A stretch of DNA of 64,000 bases, from assembly GCF_946221105.1 (NCBI RefSeq), contig NZ_CAMICL010000003.1:1-64000 (forward strand), read 5' to 3'. The notes below the pieces were generated by a model. The model was not told the DNA's origin. It saw only the letters and a list, made by a program, of their open reading frames with translations, and searched no databases. Below, piece by piece: positions 6,403 through 15,358 of this stretch. How positions within the stretch are numbered: the first letter of the stretch is position 1; each line of letters opens with the position of its first letter. The DNA comes from an uncultured Corynebacterium sp. Its GTDB lineage: Bacteria; Actinomycetota; Actinomycetes; Mycobacteriales; Mycobacteriaceae. The translations under genes and the position numbers were made by a program.

Positions 6403-9400
6403 TTATGCTGCGTCCTTGCTGGAGGACTGGCGGCCTTCCGCACCGGACTCCTCGGCGGAGGAACCACCGATGGAGGTGAAAGCCTCGCCCTTCTCGTTGG
6501 AGCACCAGTCGTAGAGCACGCCGCCCGCGGCGATCAGGCCGATGATGCCAGCGGCGACGGTGCCGAAGCGCTGGACGTTCGGGTCCTGGCCGAGCTCCGC
6601 GATACGACGGTTCGCCGCATCGATCTGGCCACGCAGCTCAGCGAACTGGTCGTTGTCGCGACCGCCACGGCCGCCATGGCCCCAGTCCGGGCTGTTGCGG
6701 CGCATGGCCTCCTGGAACTGCGCGTTGATCTGGTTGACCTGCTCGTTGATCGCGCCCATGTACGGACGGGCGATCTCACCGCCGAATGCACCCAGCAGCG
6801 CCACCGGCACCAAGTACAGCAGCGGAGAGCGCACCGCGTTGGCCACGCAGCGGTCGAGCGTCTCGCTCGACGAGCCCTTCTCCGGCTTCTCGGTCGGCGG
6901 GGTCGGCTCACCCGGCTTCGGCTTCTGCACGCCAAGGTCGAGGTCTAGGTAGTCCTTGCCCTCTTCCACAGTGACCTTCTGGGTCACGCGCTTCGGGTCG
7001 GTCGGCTTCCAGTCGCGCGGGCGGTACTCAATCTCGTAGTCGCCCGGCTCGACGTCGACCTTCCAGTTACCGTCCTCATCCGTGACAGTGCGGGTGACTT
7101 CGTTGCCATCCTTGTCACGGACGATCACGGTCACGTCAGGCGCACCCTCAGTCTCCTTGGGGTCTTGCTTACCGTCGCCGTTGTGGTCGATCCACACGCG
7201 GTTCCCGATCGTGCCCGGTTTGACCGGCTCACAATCGCAATCCGGATCAATCTTCTTCAGACCAAGGTCGTAGCTGTCGTTGTATTCGTTCGGCTTCACC
7301 GTCACCGTGGAATCCAGACCGGACTCGTCCGAGCCCGGAACCTTACCGGTGACCTCCCAGCCCTCAGGCTTCACAAAGCGAATGTCGTACTCAGCGTTCG
7401 GGTTCAGACCCTCAATCTTCCAATCACCGTTTGCATCGGTAACGGCAGAACGCGTCGGCTCACCCTCACGGGACACCAACACCACAACGTTTTCAAGGCC
7501 CTTCTCGTCCTCACCCTGCTTACCGTCACCGTCCTCGTCATCCCAAACACGGTCACCAACAGAACCAGACGGCAAAATACCAAGGTCAATGTCGTTTCGG
7601 TCCTCGCCCGGCTCAACAGTGACAGTGCGCTCGACCTGCTCCTTGTCGCTCGGAGTGCGGCCACCCGGAACATATTCCACGGTGTACTCGCCCGGCTCAA
7701 CGTTGACCTTCCAGTTGCCGTCCTCATCCGTGACAGTACGGGTGACCTCATTGCCATCCTTGTCACGGACAATCACGGTCACATCCGGAACACCCGCCTT
7801 CTCATCCGGGTCCTCCTTACCGTCGCCGTTAGTGTCCTCCCAGACCTTGTCGCCGATGGTGCTGTGCTTCGGGGCCTCAGCGGTGGTCGTGGTTTGGATC
7901 GTCGTCGGTACCAACTCTTTGATTGTTGTGGGCACCGGTTCGTTGACCGTGGTTCTCATCGTTGTGGTTTCGGACTTTGTCTCAGTGACCGGTTCCGCAG
8001 TTTCAGTTTCTGTCACCGTCGTGGGCTCGCAACCGCAGTCCGCGGTCACCGTAGGTGTGGTGGTGATTGTTGTATCAGCAGTTTCAGTAACAGCCTGCGT
8101 CGTAGTTACCGGCGTCTCTTCAGTTGTCGTGACAGGAGTCACCTCAGTAGTGGTGACTGGCACAGTTTCGGTCGAAGTCTCAAACGTCGTCTCCGGCACC
8201 GTCGACGTCGTCGTCGTAAGCTCAGTGGTTGTGACAGGCTCTGTAGCAGTCACCGTCGGCGTGGTCGTGGCGGTCACGGTCACCGTTTCCGACGGGGGCT
8301 CAGTGACCGTCTCGGTCGCCACGGTCGTAGGAGTTTCGGTAACCGTAACGGTCGGGGTGGGGCAATCTTCACGCGGCCGCTCATCGACCCGCTCAACCGG
8401 AACTACGTAGTCTTCAACCTCACCCGACGATGCAAACCCGATTGCCGAATCCACATCGGCAGGATCGTGAGCTAAGCGCAAACGAAGGTAAGTCTGGGCG
8501 GACTCGCTTGGGTTGGTTTCACCGTTGCATGGGATCTTTTCCGAAGGGGAGCCAGCCTGCGTGTCCCAAGACAACGTCACCACCCCGTCCTTCGAAACGC
8601 TCACAGAACGTCGCTCATCCGGGGTGAATGAACCATCCTGGTTGAGGTCGAGCCAACCGGCCAAGGTAGCACCGTCCTCGACACCAGCAACTGGAACATC
8701 GACTGTATACGGAGCAATTGGAGCAAGATCGTTTTTTGGGCGATTCAGTGAGGCCTGAAGTGTCGGTACGTTTCCCAACCCATCATCTGAGTCACCATCC
8801 GCGCCAGCGCTTGAGAGCGGCGAAACAGTGGGCGAGGATTGATCATCGGCATCTGACGTGATGTTGCTACCGATCCGGAGCCCACCAACCACGTGGTTAG
8901 CGGCGCTATTGCCTTCCGAATCATAGGACGCTGGCGCGTCGCCGAAGTCATTGGAAACACGTACCGAAAAACGGCTCAAGTCAATGAGGTCGCGATCCTG
9001 TGGTGTCTCAACGGTACCAGGTTGCCAATCGACGTTTTTGTTCCACCCACGCAGTGGGAGGTTGCCAAGTTTCTCATGGTAAAACGATATCGGCTTAACT
9101 TGTTCGCGGATTGTAAAGGACAGCTCGTCGAACGTGCCGTTGAGACGAATCGAGCCACACCCCGCCGTCGCCTCAGTATCCAGGCTCATTTCACCCGTCG
9201 TAGTTTGAGCAACCCCGGGGTTCGTCTCGTCACACACTCCCATTGCAAGAGGATTTACAACACTAAAAGCTTTGCCATCGGGACTTATACCAAGGTTAGT
9301 TGCGTTTGGAGACAGCTCAGAGAAGGTTACTCCGTCAGTGTTAATATTCCAGACTTGAGCTAAGTAGCTGCCTCTAACATCGATCTCGTCGTTGTTCTCT

Positions 9401-9942
9401 AGGTCAGGTTTTCGGAAGTAGTACATCCCGTAACCGCCGAGCGCGGATATGTCGAGCACCGGGTCTGTAACCGTGTGTGGGAATTTTAGAGTGACCGTCC
9501 CCAACGGGGTTTGACAAAGGTCATCAAAATCCAAATCCTCGCATGCACCGCCGCCGGCACGGAGCCCAAAGGTTGCGGTATTCTCCACCGACATACCCGG
9601 AAAGAATTGCTCGCCAGATGCCTTGGAACCCTGGTGAGTCGCAGAAGATGGGTTCTCTGCTCTCTGTAGGTAGAGATTTGGTAGCCCGACCCCAGAATTC
9701 ACCGCAGGGTTCGGAACAACTTCAACGTTCACGTTATACGCACCGTCGCGAAAAACAAACGACCCTGACGTCGCTCCCGGCGACTCTTTAGTACCTCCCC
9801 CTTGGGATGCACCCGGCAATTCAGCGGAGTTCGCCGCTGGCACCGCCACCCCGCCGATGCCCAGCGCCACTGTGCTGACTACCGCGGCAACACTGCGCCA
9901 CCAGCGGTTTTTCTTCGCGTTTGGTCCTTTATTCTCGCTCAT
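6403..9942 (-). CDS. Large SdrD/CnaB-type surface adhesin
   Basis: 1179 residues from the ATG at 9942, which has GGAGG upstream; an in-frame start 30 bases earlier lacks this. Order: signal peptide (1-40); a beta-rich N-terminal region; a GEVED domain (about 330-520, ending GEVEDYVVPVE); a Thr/Val/Glu-rich stalk (about 530-700); three SdrD B/CnaB-like repeats beginning G(D/N)(K/R)VW and carrying DxNGDGK-type calcium loops. The end is Cys1032, hydrophobic helix, Gln/Asn-rich linker, hydrophobic helix (about 1126-1144), Cys1147 and a tail with IGGSS. No LPXTG is present. B repeats 1 and 3 are nearly identical in DNA. It is likely a cell-surface adhesin anchored by its C-terminal module. Confidence 0.85.
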   Translation of the reverse strand: MSENKGPNAKKNRWWRSVAAVVSTVALGIGGVAVPAANSAELPGASQGGGTKESPGATSGSFVFRDGAYNVNVEVVPNPAVNSGVGLPNLYLQRAENPSSATHQGSKASGEQFFPGMSVENTATFGLRAGGGACEDLDFDDLCQTPLGTVTLKFPHTVTDPVLDISALGGYGMYYFRKPDLENNDEIDVRGSYLAQVWNINTDGVTFSELSPNATNLGISPDGKAFSVVNPLAMGVCDETNPGVAQTTTGEMSLDTEATAGCGSIRLNGTFDELSFTIREQVKPISFYHEKLGNLPLRGWNKNVDWQPGTVETPQDRDLIDLSRFSVRVSNDFGDAPASYDSEGNSAANHVVGGLRIGSNITSDADDQSSPTVSPLSSAGADGDSDDGLGNVPTLQASLNRPKNDLAPIAPYTVDVPVAGVEDGATLAGWLDLNQDGSFTPDERRSVSVSKDGVVTLSWDTQAGSPSEKIPCNGETNPSESAQTYLRLRLAHDPADVDSAIGFASSGEVEDYVVPVERVDERPREDCPTPTVTVTETPTTVATETVTEPPSETVTVTATTTPTVTATEPVTTTELTTTTSTVPETTFETSTETVPVTTTEVTPVTTTEETPVTTTQAVTETADTTITTTPTVTADCGCEPTTVTETETAEPVTETKSETTTMRTTVNEPVPTTIKELVPTTIQTTTTAEAPKHSTIGDKVWEDTNGDGKEDPDEKAGVPDVTVIVRDKDGNEVTRTVTDEDGNWKVNVEPGEYTVEYVPGGRTPSDKEQVERTVTVEPGEDRNDIDLGILPSGSVGDRVWDDEDGDGKQGEDEKGLENVVVLVSREGEPTRSAVTDANGDWKIEGLNPNAEYDIRFVKPEGWEVTGKVPGSDESGLDSTVTVKPNEYNDSYDLGLKKIDPDCDCEPVKPGTIGNRVWIDHNGDGKQDPKETEGAPDVTVIVRDKDGNEVTRTVTDEDGNWKVDVEPGDYEIEYRPRDWKPTDPKRVTQKVTVEEGKDYLDLDLGVQKPKPGEPTPPTEKPEKGSSSETLDRCVANAVRSPLLYLVPVALLGAFGGEIARPYMGAINEQVNQINAQFQEAMRRNSPDWGHGGRGGRDNDQFAELRGQIDAANRRIAELGQDPNVQRFGTVAAGIIGLIAAGGVLYDWCSNEKGEAFTSIGGSSAEESGAEGRQSSSKDAA
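7041..7146 (-). repeat. Internal CnaB repeat unit, copy in B3
   Basis: About 106 bp differing at about 11 positions from 7689-7794, inside the adhesin gene. This marks a relatively recent duplication or gene conversion between B repeats 1 and 3 that skipped repeat 2. Confidence 0.8.
7689..7794 (-). repeat. Internal CnaB repeat unit, copy in B1
   Basis: Partner of 7041-7146, 648 bases away and in the same reading frame. Confidence 0.8.
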
Positions 9943-9995
9943 CTCTGGCCTCCATATCAGTGAGCGTTCCAATTGTGTTCACTTCCCGCTCTAGT

Positions 9996-10011
9996 TACAC
10001 CAATTGGTGTA
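9996..10011. promoter_or_regulatory. 16-bp perfect palindrome upstream of the adhesin
   Basis: TACACCAATTGGTGTA is a perfect dyad about 55 bp upstream of the adhesin ATG. A related half site (CCAATTGTGTT) lies nearer the gene at 9969-9979. It is a candidate operator for an unidentified dimeric regulator. The rest of 9943-10153 shows nothing recognisable except one copy of the dispersed CGTCGATAAGC motif at 10119. Confidence 0.5.
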
Positions 10012-10153
10012 CAACTCAGAGTCGGACGCGCTAAAGAGATTACACGCATACACGATGGTCCTCCTAGGCAACCCCAATAAATTAACCGGGATTTAAGGAA
10101 GGGAGGGAAACCGGAAGGCGTCGATAAGCAAAGGCCCCCAAAAAGTAGTTGGC

Positions 10154-10237
10154 GGAGACGGCGGGATTTGAACCCGCGGAGGGATAAACCTCGCCGGTTT
10201 TCAAGACCGGTGCATTCGGCCACTCTGCCACGTCTCC
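10154..10237 (-). tRNA. tRNA-Ser (anticodon TGA)
   Basis: 84 nt with acceptor GGAGACG/CGTCTCC, a long variable arm and anticodon loop CTTGAAA (TGA). Divergent from the oxidoreductase gene; no clear hairpin terminator is visible downstream. Confidence 0.95.
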
Positions 10238-10268
10238 AACTCAGAGCAGTCTAACGTAGCCTGGCCGC

Positions 10269-11204
10269 ATGAAAGCAATTAGTGAACAGCTCATGCTTTA
10301 CGACGCCCAAAGGCCCACCCCGCAAGACGGCGAAGTCCTAGTCAAGGTGGTTGCCGCCGGCGTGAACCGCGGCGACCTAATGCAAGCCGCCGGGAAGTAC
10401 CCGCCGCCGAAGGGCGAGTCCGATATTATGGGGCTGGAATGCGCGGGAATCATCACAGACCCGGGCACGACTGGCCGCAAGGAAGGCGAGGAGGTCGGCT
10501 GCCTGCTCGCCGGCGGCGGCTACGCCGAATACGTCGCTGTGCCGGAGGGCCAGCTCACACCGATTCCTTCAGGGCTGACTGTCGAGGAGACTGCCGGCGT
10601 GGTCGAGGTGGCGTGCACGGTGTGGTCGAACCTGGGCATGATCGCCGGGGTGTCTGCAGGCGATAAGGTGCTCATCCACGGCGGCGCGGGCGGCATCGGC
10701 TCCTTTGCCATCCAGATGTGCAAGGCGCTCGGCTGCGAGGTGGCCGCCACTGCCGGCAGCCAAGAAAAGCTCGAGTATTGCCGCGAGCTCGGTGCGGACA
10801 TCTTGATCAACTACAAGGAGCAGGACTTCGCCGAGGAGCTGCCCGGCTGGGCGGACGCGATCCTGGACGTGGTTGGCGGGCCGTACCTGGAGCAGAACAT
10901 CAAGACGTTGAACACGGACGGGCACCTCATCGTCATCGCTGTGCAGGGCGGGCCGAAAGGCACGCTGTCGCTGGGGCGGATGATGCCGCGTCGCCTGTCC
11001 GTCACCGCCACGACCCTGCGCGCACGGCCGCGCCCGATGAAGGCGGCGATTGTTTCCTCCACGGTGGAAAATGTGTGGCCGCTGATCGAGTCCGGCAAGA
11101 TCGCCCCAAACATCTCCGCGCGCTTCCCGCTCGAAGACGCCAAGAAAGCCCACAAGCACCTGGATTCCGGCGACAACACCGGGAAACTCATCCTGACGGT
11201 CTAG
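10269..11204 (+). CDS. Zinc-free NADPH:quinone oxidoreductase-like protein
   Basis: 311 residues of the medium-chain dehydrogenase fold, quinone oxidoreductase/zeta-crystallin type. It has an N-terminal GroES-like domain with GVNRGDLMQ and a Rossmann domain with HGGAGGIGS (about 137-145) for NADPH. The catalytic zinc cysteines of alcohol dehydrogenases are absent. The position beside the convergent aminotransferase matches Rv3777-Rv3778c and begins the conserved cell-wall block. The ATG is probably leaderless (TAGCCT 6 nt upstream). Its stop overlaps the convergent aminotransferase stop by four bases (CTAG). The physiological substrate is unknown. Confidence 0.85.
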   Translation: MKAISEQLMLYDAQRPTPQDGEVLVKVVAAGVNRGDLMQAAGKYPPPKGESDIMGLECAGIITDPGTTGRKEGEEVGCLLAGGGYAEYVAVPEGQLTPIPSGLTVEETAGVVEVACTVWSNLGMIAGVSAGDKVLIHGGAGGIGSFAIQMCKALGCEVAATAGSQEKLEYCRELGADILINYKEQDFAEELPGWADAILDVVGGPYLEQNIKTLNTDGHLIVIAVQGGPKGTLSLGRMMPRRLSVTATTLRARPRPMKAAIVSSTVENVWPLIESGKIAPNISARFPLEDAKKAHKHLDSGDNTGKLILTV

Positions 11205-12412
11205 GCCAAAGACGCCACCGTCCGCACCAGCTGCTCAATGTCGTTCTGGGTGTTAAACGGCGACATGGCGATGGTCACGGCGCCGCCCATGTCGGCCACG
11301 CCCATGTCGTCGAGAAGCGGTGTGGCGCACGTCTTCGTGGCCACGATGCCGTTGGCAAGCAGCCGCTGCAGCACGGTTTCGGACGGCACGCCGGTCACGC
11401 CGAACGCCAGGCGCGGGATGCGCTCCACGCGAGCGTCCGCGGCCGCCTCGCCGCTGACGCCAACGATGTGCACGGCGGGCAGGGTGCCCAAGAACGTGTG
11501 CAGGTCATCCCGCAGGCCGTTGAGGTAAGCGGTGGTCGCGTCCAGGGAGTACTTCAAGCGGTTGCGGCGGGTCGCACGGCCAGAGAAACCCTCCACCAGC
11601 GAGGCGTAGTGGTCCACCACCGCCGGCACCGCGCCCGCCAAGCCCTGGGAGACCTCCAGGTCCAGCGCGTCCATGTCAAGGCGCTTGAACATGGCGGTGT
11701 CGCGGAAGATCAGCGCGGCGATGTCCGGCCCGCCCAGCTGAGCGATGTCCACTGCGGCCACGTCCGCACCCCATGCCTCGAGGTCAACGGGCCGGTAAGG
11801 GGCGTACGCGGTGGCGTCCACAAGCACCCACGCCCTCGACTTCGCGCGCACAGCCTCCGCGATGTCGGCCACCCGCACCACGTTGCCCAGCTCCGCGTGC
11901 GCCGCCGGCACGGACACCAGGCGGGTGGAGCCGTCCGCGATCTCGCTGTACTGCCACGCCGGCAGGTCGCCGGTGGCCAGGTCCGCCTGCGCCCAGACCT
12001 CATCCAGCCCGGCGCGCTGCAGCCGCTTGGTCAAATGCGGGCGGTCCAGCGGGTTCAGCACCACAGAGGAGTTGCGGCGCAGCATCGGCTTCATCGCGTT
12101 GACCAGCGCCGAATACAGCGCAGGCACGCTCTGGCCCAGCACCACCTGGTCCGCCGTCACCCCGGTCAGGTCCGCGATGGCCACCCGCGCCGCCTCCGGG
12201 TACTGCACGCCCTCCGGCTGGCCCAGCGCCTCCTTAGAGTGCGAGCCCAGCACCGGCTCCGGCGGCGGCACCAGCGCCGCGCTGCGGAAACTTCTCGAGA
12301 CCGCCGTGGCCACCTTCTCCGGCACCTGCGGCTGTGTGTGGGCGTTCAGGTACGTCCAGCCGCTACCGAGCGATGTGTAGAGTCCACGCACTCCCCACAC
12401 GTCATACGCCAC
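11201..12412 (-). CDS. Class V aminotransferase / cysteine desulfurase-like protein
   Basis: 403 residues from a GTG with AGGGAGG 6 nt upstream. An open frame extends much further but has no start with such support. PLP-dependent fold type I of the Rv3778c kind: LNAHTQPQVP near the N-terminus, then VLVDATAYAPYRPVDLEAWGADV where the cofactor-binding Asp is expected. The region where the PLP lysine should lie (AVDIAQLGGPDIAALI) has no lysine, so activity may differ from true desulfurases. The neighbours link it by synteny, not by reaction, to arabinogalactan synthesis. Confidence 0.75.
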   Translation of the reverse strand: MAYDVWGVRGLYTSLGSGWTYLNAHTQPQVPEKVATAVSRSFRSAALVPPPEPVLGSHSKEALGQPEGVQYPEAARVAIADLTGVTADQVVLGQSVPALYSALVNAMKPMLRRNSSVVLNPLDRPHLTKRLQRAGLDEVWAQADLATGDLPAWQYSEIADGSTRLVSVPAAHAELGNVVRVADIAEAVRAKSRAWVLVDATAYAPYRPVDLEAWGADVAAVDIAQLGGPDIAALIFRDTAMFKRLDMDALDLEVSQGLAGAVPAVVDHYASLVEGFSGRATRRNRLKYSLDATTAYLNGLRDDLHTFLGTLPAVHIVGVSGEAAADARVERIPRLAFGVTGVPSETVLQRLLANGIVATKTCATPLLDDMGVADMGGAVTIAMSPFNTQNDIEQLVRTVASLA

Positions 12413-12504
12413 GGCCGACCTCCCTTCAGGCAAGAATGCCCCAATTATGCACGCCCGTCCGACACGGCGCACACCGCCAGCTCGGGTGCGCAAATGCAGT
12501 GCAC

Positions 12505-12510
12505 TAGGGT
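12505..12510 (+). promoter_or_regulatory. -10 box of leaderless wzm
   Basis: TAGGGT ends 7 nt before the GTG at 12518. The sequence TAGGGTGATNNGC just before the start is the same pattern as at dprE1 (17741-17753). Confidence 0.6.
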
Positions 12511-12517
12511 GATCTGC

Positions 12518-13405
12518 GTGCACAACCAAGAACAGCTGCGCCAAGACGTCGCCCGCATGACCAGCCCTCCGGGCGAAGACACGCCGCCGTCGAAGTCCAA
12601 GACCTTCCGGCGCGCGTTCGACGACCTCATCCGCGGCTGGGGCCAACACGAGCTCTGGCTCCAGCTCGGATGGCAGGACATCAAACAGCGGTACCGCCGG
12701 TCCACCCTCGGCCCGCTGTGGATCACCATCGCCACCGGCGTGATGTCGCTGGCGCTGGGCCTGCTCTACTCCATGCTGTTCCAGATCGACGTCGCGGAGT
12801 TCCTCCCGCACGTCACCGTCGGCTTCATCGTCTGGGGTTTCATCTCCGGCTGCATCAAGGACGGCGCGAACGTCTTCATCGAAAACGAGGGCCTGATCAA
12901 ACAGCTCCCATCTGCTCTGTCGGTGCACGTGTACCGCCTGGTGTGGCGTCAACTGCTGTTTTTGGCCCACAACATGGTGATCTGGCTGCTTTTGGTGCTG
13001 ATCTTCCGCATCCCGCTGACCCTGCACACCCTGCTGTTCATCCCCGGCCTGGCCCTACTCGTGGTCAACGGCGTGTGGGTGGCCATGTTCTTCGGCATGG
13101 TGGCCACCCGCTTCCGCGACGTCGCCCCGCTGCTGGAAGCGCTGGTGCAGCTACTCTTCTACGTCACCCCGATCGTCTGGACCACCCGCACCCTCAAGGA
13201 CCAGGGCGGCGAGATCGCGCAGCGCGCCATGCTCGCCGAGGTCAACCCCCTGTATCACTACCTCGAGATCGTGCGCGCCCCGCTTATCGACGAACCGTTG
13301 GCCGCCTACCACTGGGGCATCGTCCTCGCGTGCACCGTCGCCGGCGTCCTGATCACCCTGCTTGCCATGAAGCGCTGGCGCTTCCGCGTGCCGTACTGGG
13401 TATAG
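12518..13405 (+). CDS. wzm: Galactan exporter ABC permease (Wzm, Rv3783-like)
   Basis: 295 residues, ABC-2 type polysaccharide export permease. It has an N-terminal amphipathic cytoplasmic part with WQDIKQRYRRSTLGPLW, the hallmark of Wzm/TagG proteins, and six predicted membrane helices ending KRWRFRVPYWV. With Wzt it is thought to flip the lipid-linked galactan across the cytoplasmic membrane for arabinosylation and ligation. The GTG at 12518 is chosen from the leaderless -10 box; an ATG at 12557 is the alternative. It lies 17 bases before wzt, so the two form an operon. The gap 12413-12517 holds the divergent promoters. Confidence 0.9.
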   Translation: MHNQEQLRQDVARMTSPPGEDTPPSKSKTFRRAFDDLIRGWGQHELWLQLGWQDIKQRYRRSTLGPLWITIATGVMSLALGLLYSMLFQIDVAEFLPHVTVGFIVWGFISGCIKDGANVFIENEGLIKQLPSALSVHVYRLVWRQLLFLAHNMVIWLLLVLIFRIPLTLHTLLFIPGLALLVVNGVWVAMFFGMVATRFRDVAPLLEALVQLLFYVTPIVWTTRTLKDQGGEIAQRAMLAEVNPLYHYLEIVRAPLIDEPLAAYHWGIVLACTVAGVLITLLAMKRWRFRVPYWV

Positions 13406-13422
13406 GAGTTTAGGAGTTTCAC

Positions 13423-14211
13423 ATGGTTTCCATCGACACCTACAACGCCTGCGTCGACTTCCCCATCTTCGACGCCAAGTCCCGCTCCCTGAAGAAGGCC
13501 GTGATGTCGTCCGCCGGCGGCAAGATCGGCCAGAACGCCTCCAACACCGTCGTCGTCGAGGCGCTGCGCGACATCAACCTGCACCTGCGGGAGGGCGACC
13601 GCGTGGGCCTGGTCGGCCACAACGGCGCCGGCAAGTCCACCCTGCTGCGCCTGCTCTCGGGCATCTACGAGCCCACCCGCGGCGTCGCCGACGTGCGCGG
13701 CCGCGTCGCCCCCGTCTTCGACCTGGGCGTCGGGATGGACCCGGAGATCTCCGGCTACGAAAACATCATCATCCGCGGCTTGTTCCTGGGCCAGACCCGC
13801 AAGCAGATGAAGGCGAAGATGGACGAGATCGCCGAGTTTTCCGAGCTCGGCGACTACCTCAACATGCCGCTGCGCACCTACTCCACCGGCATGCGCGTCA
13901 GGTTGGCCCTGGGCGTGGTCACCTCCATCGAGCCGGAGATCCTGCTGCTCGACGAGGGCATCGGCGCCGTCGACGCCGCCTTCATGGCCAAAGCCCGCGT
14001 CAGGCTCGCCGAGATGGTGAAGCGCTCCGGCATCCTGGTCTTCGCCTCCCACTCCAACGACTTCCTGGCCCAGCTCTGCAACACCGCCCTGTGGGTGGAC
14101 AAGGGCGAAATTAGAGAGGCCGGCCTGGTCGCCGACGTCGTGGGCGCCTACGAGGGCCCCGAGACCGGCGAGTACGTCGCGGAGCTGGTGGAGCGCTTCC
14201 ACGGCGACTAG
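13423..14211 (+). CDS. wzt: Galactan exporter ABC ATPase (Wzt, Rv3781-like)
   Basis: 262 residues. Walker A GHNGAGKST (65-73), ABC signature YSTGMRVRLALG and Walker B ILLLDEGIGAVD are intact, as expected for a TagH/Wzt-type ATPase. An N-terminal extension precedes the core. The C-terminal carbohydrate-binding domain of some O-antigen Wzt proteins is absent, as in mycobacterial Rv3781. It energises Wzm. A doubled AGGAGTTT lies just upstream of the ATG, giving two possible ribosome sites. Confidence 0.92.
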   Translation: MVSIDTYNACVDFPIFDAKSRSLKKAVMSSAGGKIGQNASNTVVVEALRDINLHLREGDRVGLVGHNGAGKSTLLRLLSGIYEPTRGVADVRGRVAPVFDLGVGMDPEISGYENIIIRGLFLGQTRKQMKAKMDEIAEFSELGDYLNMPLRTYSTGMRVRLALGVVTSIEPEILLLDEGIGAVDAAFMAKARVRLAEMVKRSGILVFASHSNDFLAQLCNTALWVDKGEIREAGLVADVVGAYEGPETGEYVAELVERFHGD

Positions 14212-14300
14212 CCCCCCCCCTGCGGAAAAGTTCACTCGCCGATGAATCGGATCACATCTGCGTGCAAGATAATTCACTTTCCCCAGGTCAGGAAAAACGG

Positions 14301-14351
14301 CATGCAGAGAAGTTCATTCAAGCGTGCTGGCGACCTGAACTTTTCTGCATG
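14301..14351. terminator. Inverted repeat at the 3' end of the DUF559 gene
   Basis: Arms of 16 bp with one mismatch (14301-14316 and 14336-14351) around a 19-nt loop that holds the TGA stop of the leftward gene. A third related copy, TGCGGAAAAGTTCA, lies at 14221-14234. It may terminate transcription between wzt and the DUF559 gene, but no long T-tract follows. Confidence 0.4.
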
Positions 14352-15304
14352 ATGTCCTCGATTAGCTTGAGGCACTCAAACATGGTCTCTGAGGCGCACC
14401 GCGCAGGCGTCCACCCAGCAGCTGTCATCTTGATGGTGATGGAGGAATCTTTCTTGCGCTGCTTCCACTCCAGGTGGTGGGCACCGTCGTACATGATGGC
14501 GATCTTCAGCTCCGGGATGGCTAGATCGAAGACGGTGACAATTTCCCCGTCCACGATCAAGGGCACTTGCTCCTCCACGGTGTAGCCGTAGCGGTCCGCC
14601 AATGCCGTGACCAAAAGCCGCATCTCGGTCTCTTTTGGTGAATCAGCGCGACTACTGCTGTGCGCGAGCAACTTTTTCAGCCACCGAGCGTCAACCTTGC
14701 CGCGCGCAACAGCCTTGATGTCCGGCGGCGTGAGCCCCAAAAACCGCCGAGCGCAGTCAATCAATTGCAGCGCCATGATGTCTCGGGGTGACCAGCCGGC
14801 GATCTGCACAACACGCCAGCTGTGCTCCCCCTTTTTCACTTGCCGCAACGCCTGCACCAGTGCGTCAGCGGGCGCGGCCGCCCGAAATGACACACCGCGG
14901 TGGACCACCGTCCAGGTCTCAAAGGGCGCACGGGAGGGCCGCCGCACCGTCGGTCTGTGCGCCCCGCCCACCTGGTTCTTTGCCGTGGCGGAGAACAACA
15001 GCGTGTCCGCCCCCTCCACCAAAAACGGCATTCCGTACAGCGCCAGCGCCGAAAACCCGCCAACTACCGACCCGGGACGCTCCACAGCGTGGGCCGCGGC
15101 ACGCGCCGCCGCAGGGGCCCAGTACAGCACCCGGCGCGGATGGCTGCGAGCGCACAGCTGCGCCTGCCAGTCCTGGTGGCAATGGTCCACCGACAAGAAC
15201 CACTGCTTTGTCACCTGCCTGTACTGCGTACCTGCTACCCGGTCGGTCGCGGCAAGGAGGCGCGCCTCGAAGTTCACTTCCATCCCGTCATACAAATTCG
15301 CCAT
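14318..15304 (-). CDS. DUF559-type nuclease-like protein
   Basis: 328 residues. The C-terminal third looks like a DUF559/Vsr-like PD-(D/E)XK fold: SPKETEMRLL, then VFDLAIPELKIAIMYDG, where the second motif supplies the Asp and the Glu-x-Lys pair. The N-terminal two thirds include a winged-helix-like segment and ERPGSVVGGFSALALYGM, common in AbiEi-like or DUF559 proteins of actinobacteria. An ATG at 15283 is an alternative start. It interrupts the otherwise cell-wall-related run between wzt and glfT1 and faces the other way. A role in DNA metabolism or defence is only an inference from the fold. Confidence 0.7.
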   Translation of the reverse strand: MANLYDGMEVNFEARLLAATDRVAGTQYRQVTKQWFLSVDHCHQDWQAQLCARSHPRRVLYWAPAAARAAAHAVERPGSVVGGFSALALYGMPFLVEGADTLLFSATAKNQVGGAHRPTVRRPSRAPFETWTVVHRGVSFRAAAPADALVQALRQVKKGEHSWRVVQIAGWSPRDIMALQLIDCARRFLGLTPPDIKAVARGKVDARWLKKLLAHSSSRADSPKETEMRLLVTALADRYGYTVEEQVPLIVDGEIVTVFDLAIPELKIAIMYDGAHHLEWKQRKKDSSITIKMTAAGWTPARCASETMFECLKLIEDIMQKSSGRQHA

Positions 15305-15358
15305 GCCTACTTAGACGTGAAGAATGCGCGTTTGGATCCCTCGGGCACAATAAAAGGC

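Noticed and set aside
7860..8380. Dense short repeats resembling a CRISPR array
   Set aside because: They are the Thr/Val/Glu codons of the adhesin stalk, in frame, without constant-length spacers. No cas genes are present.
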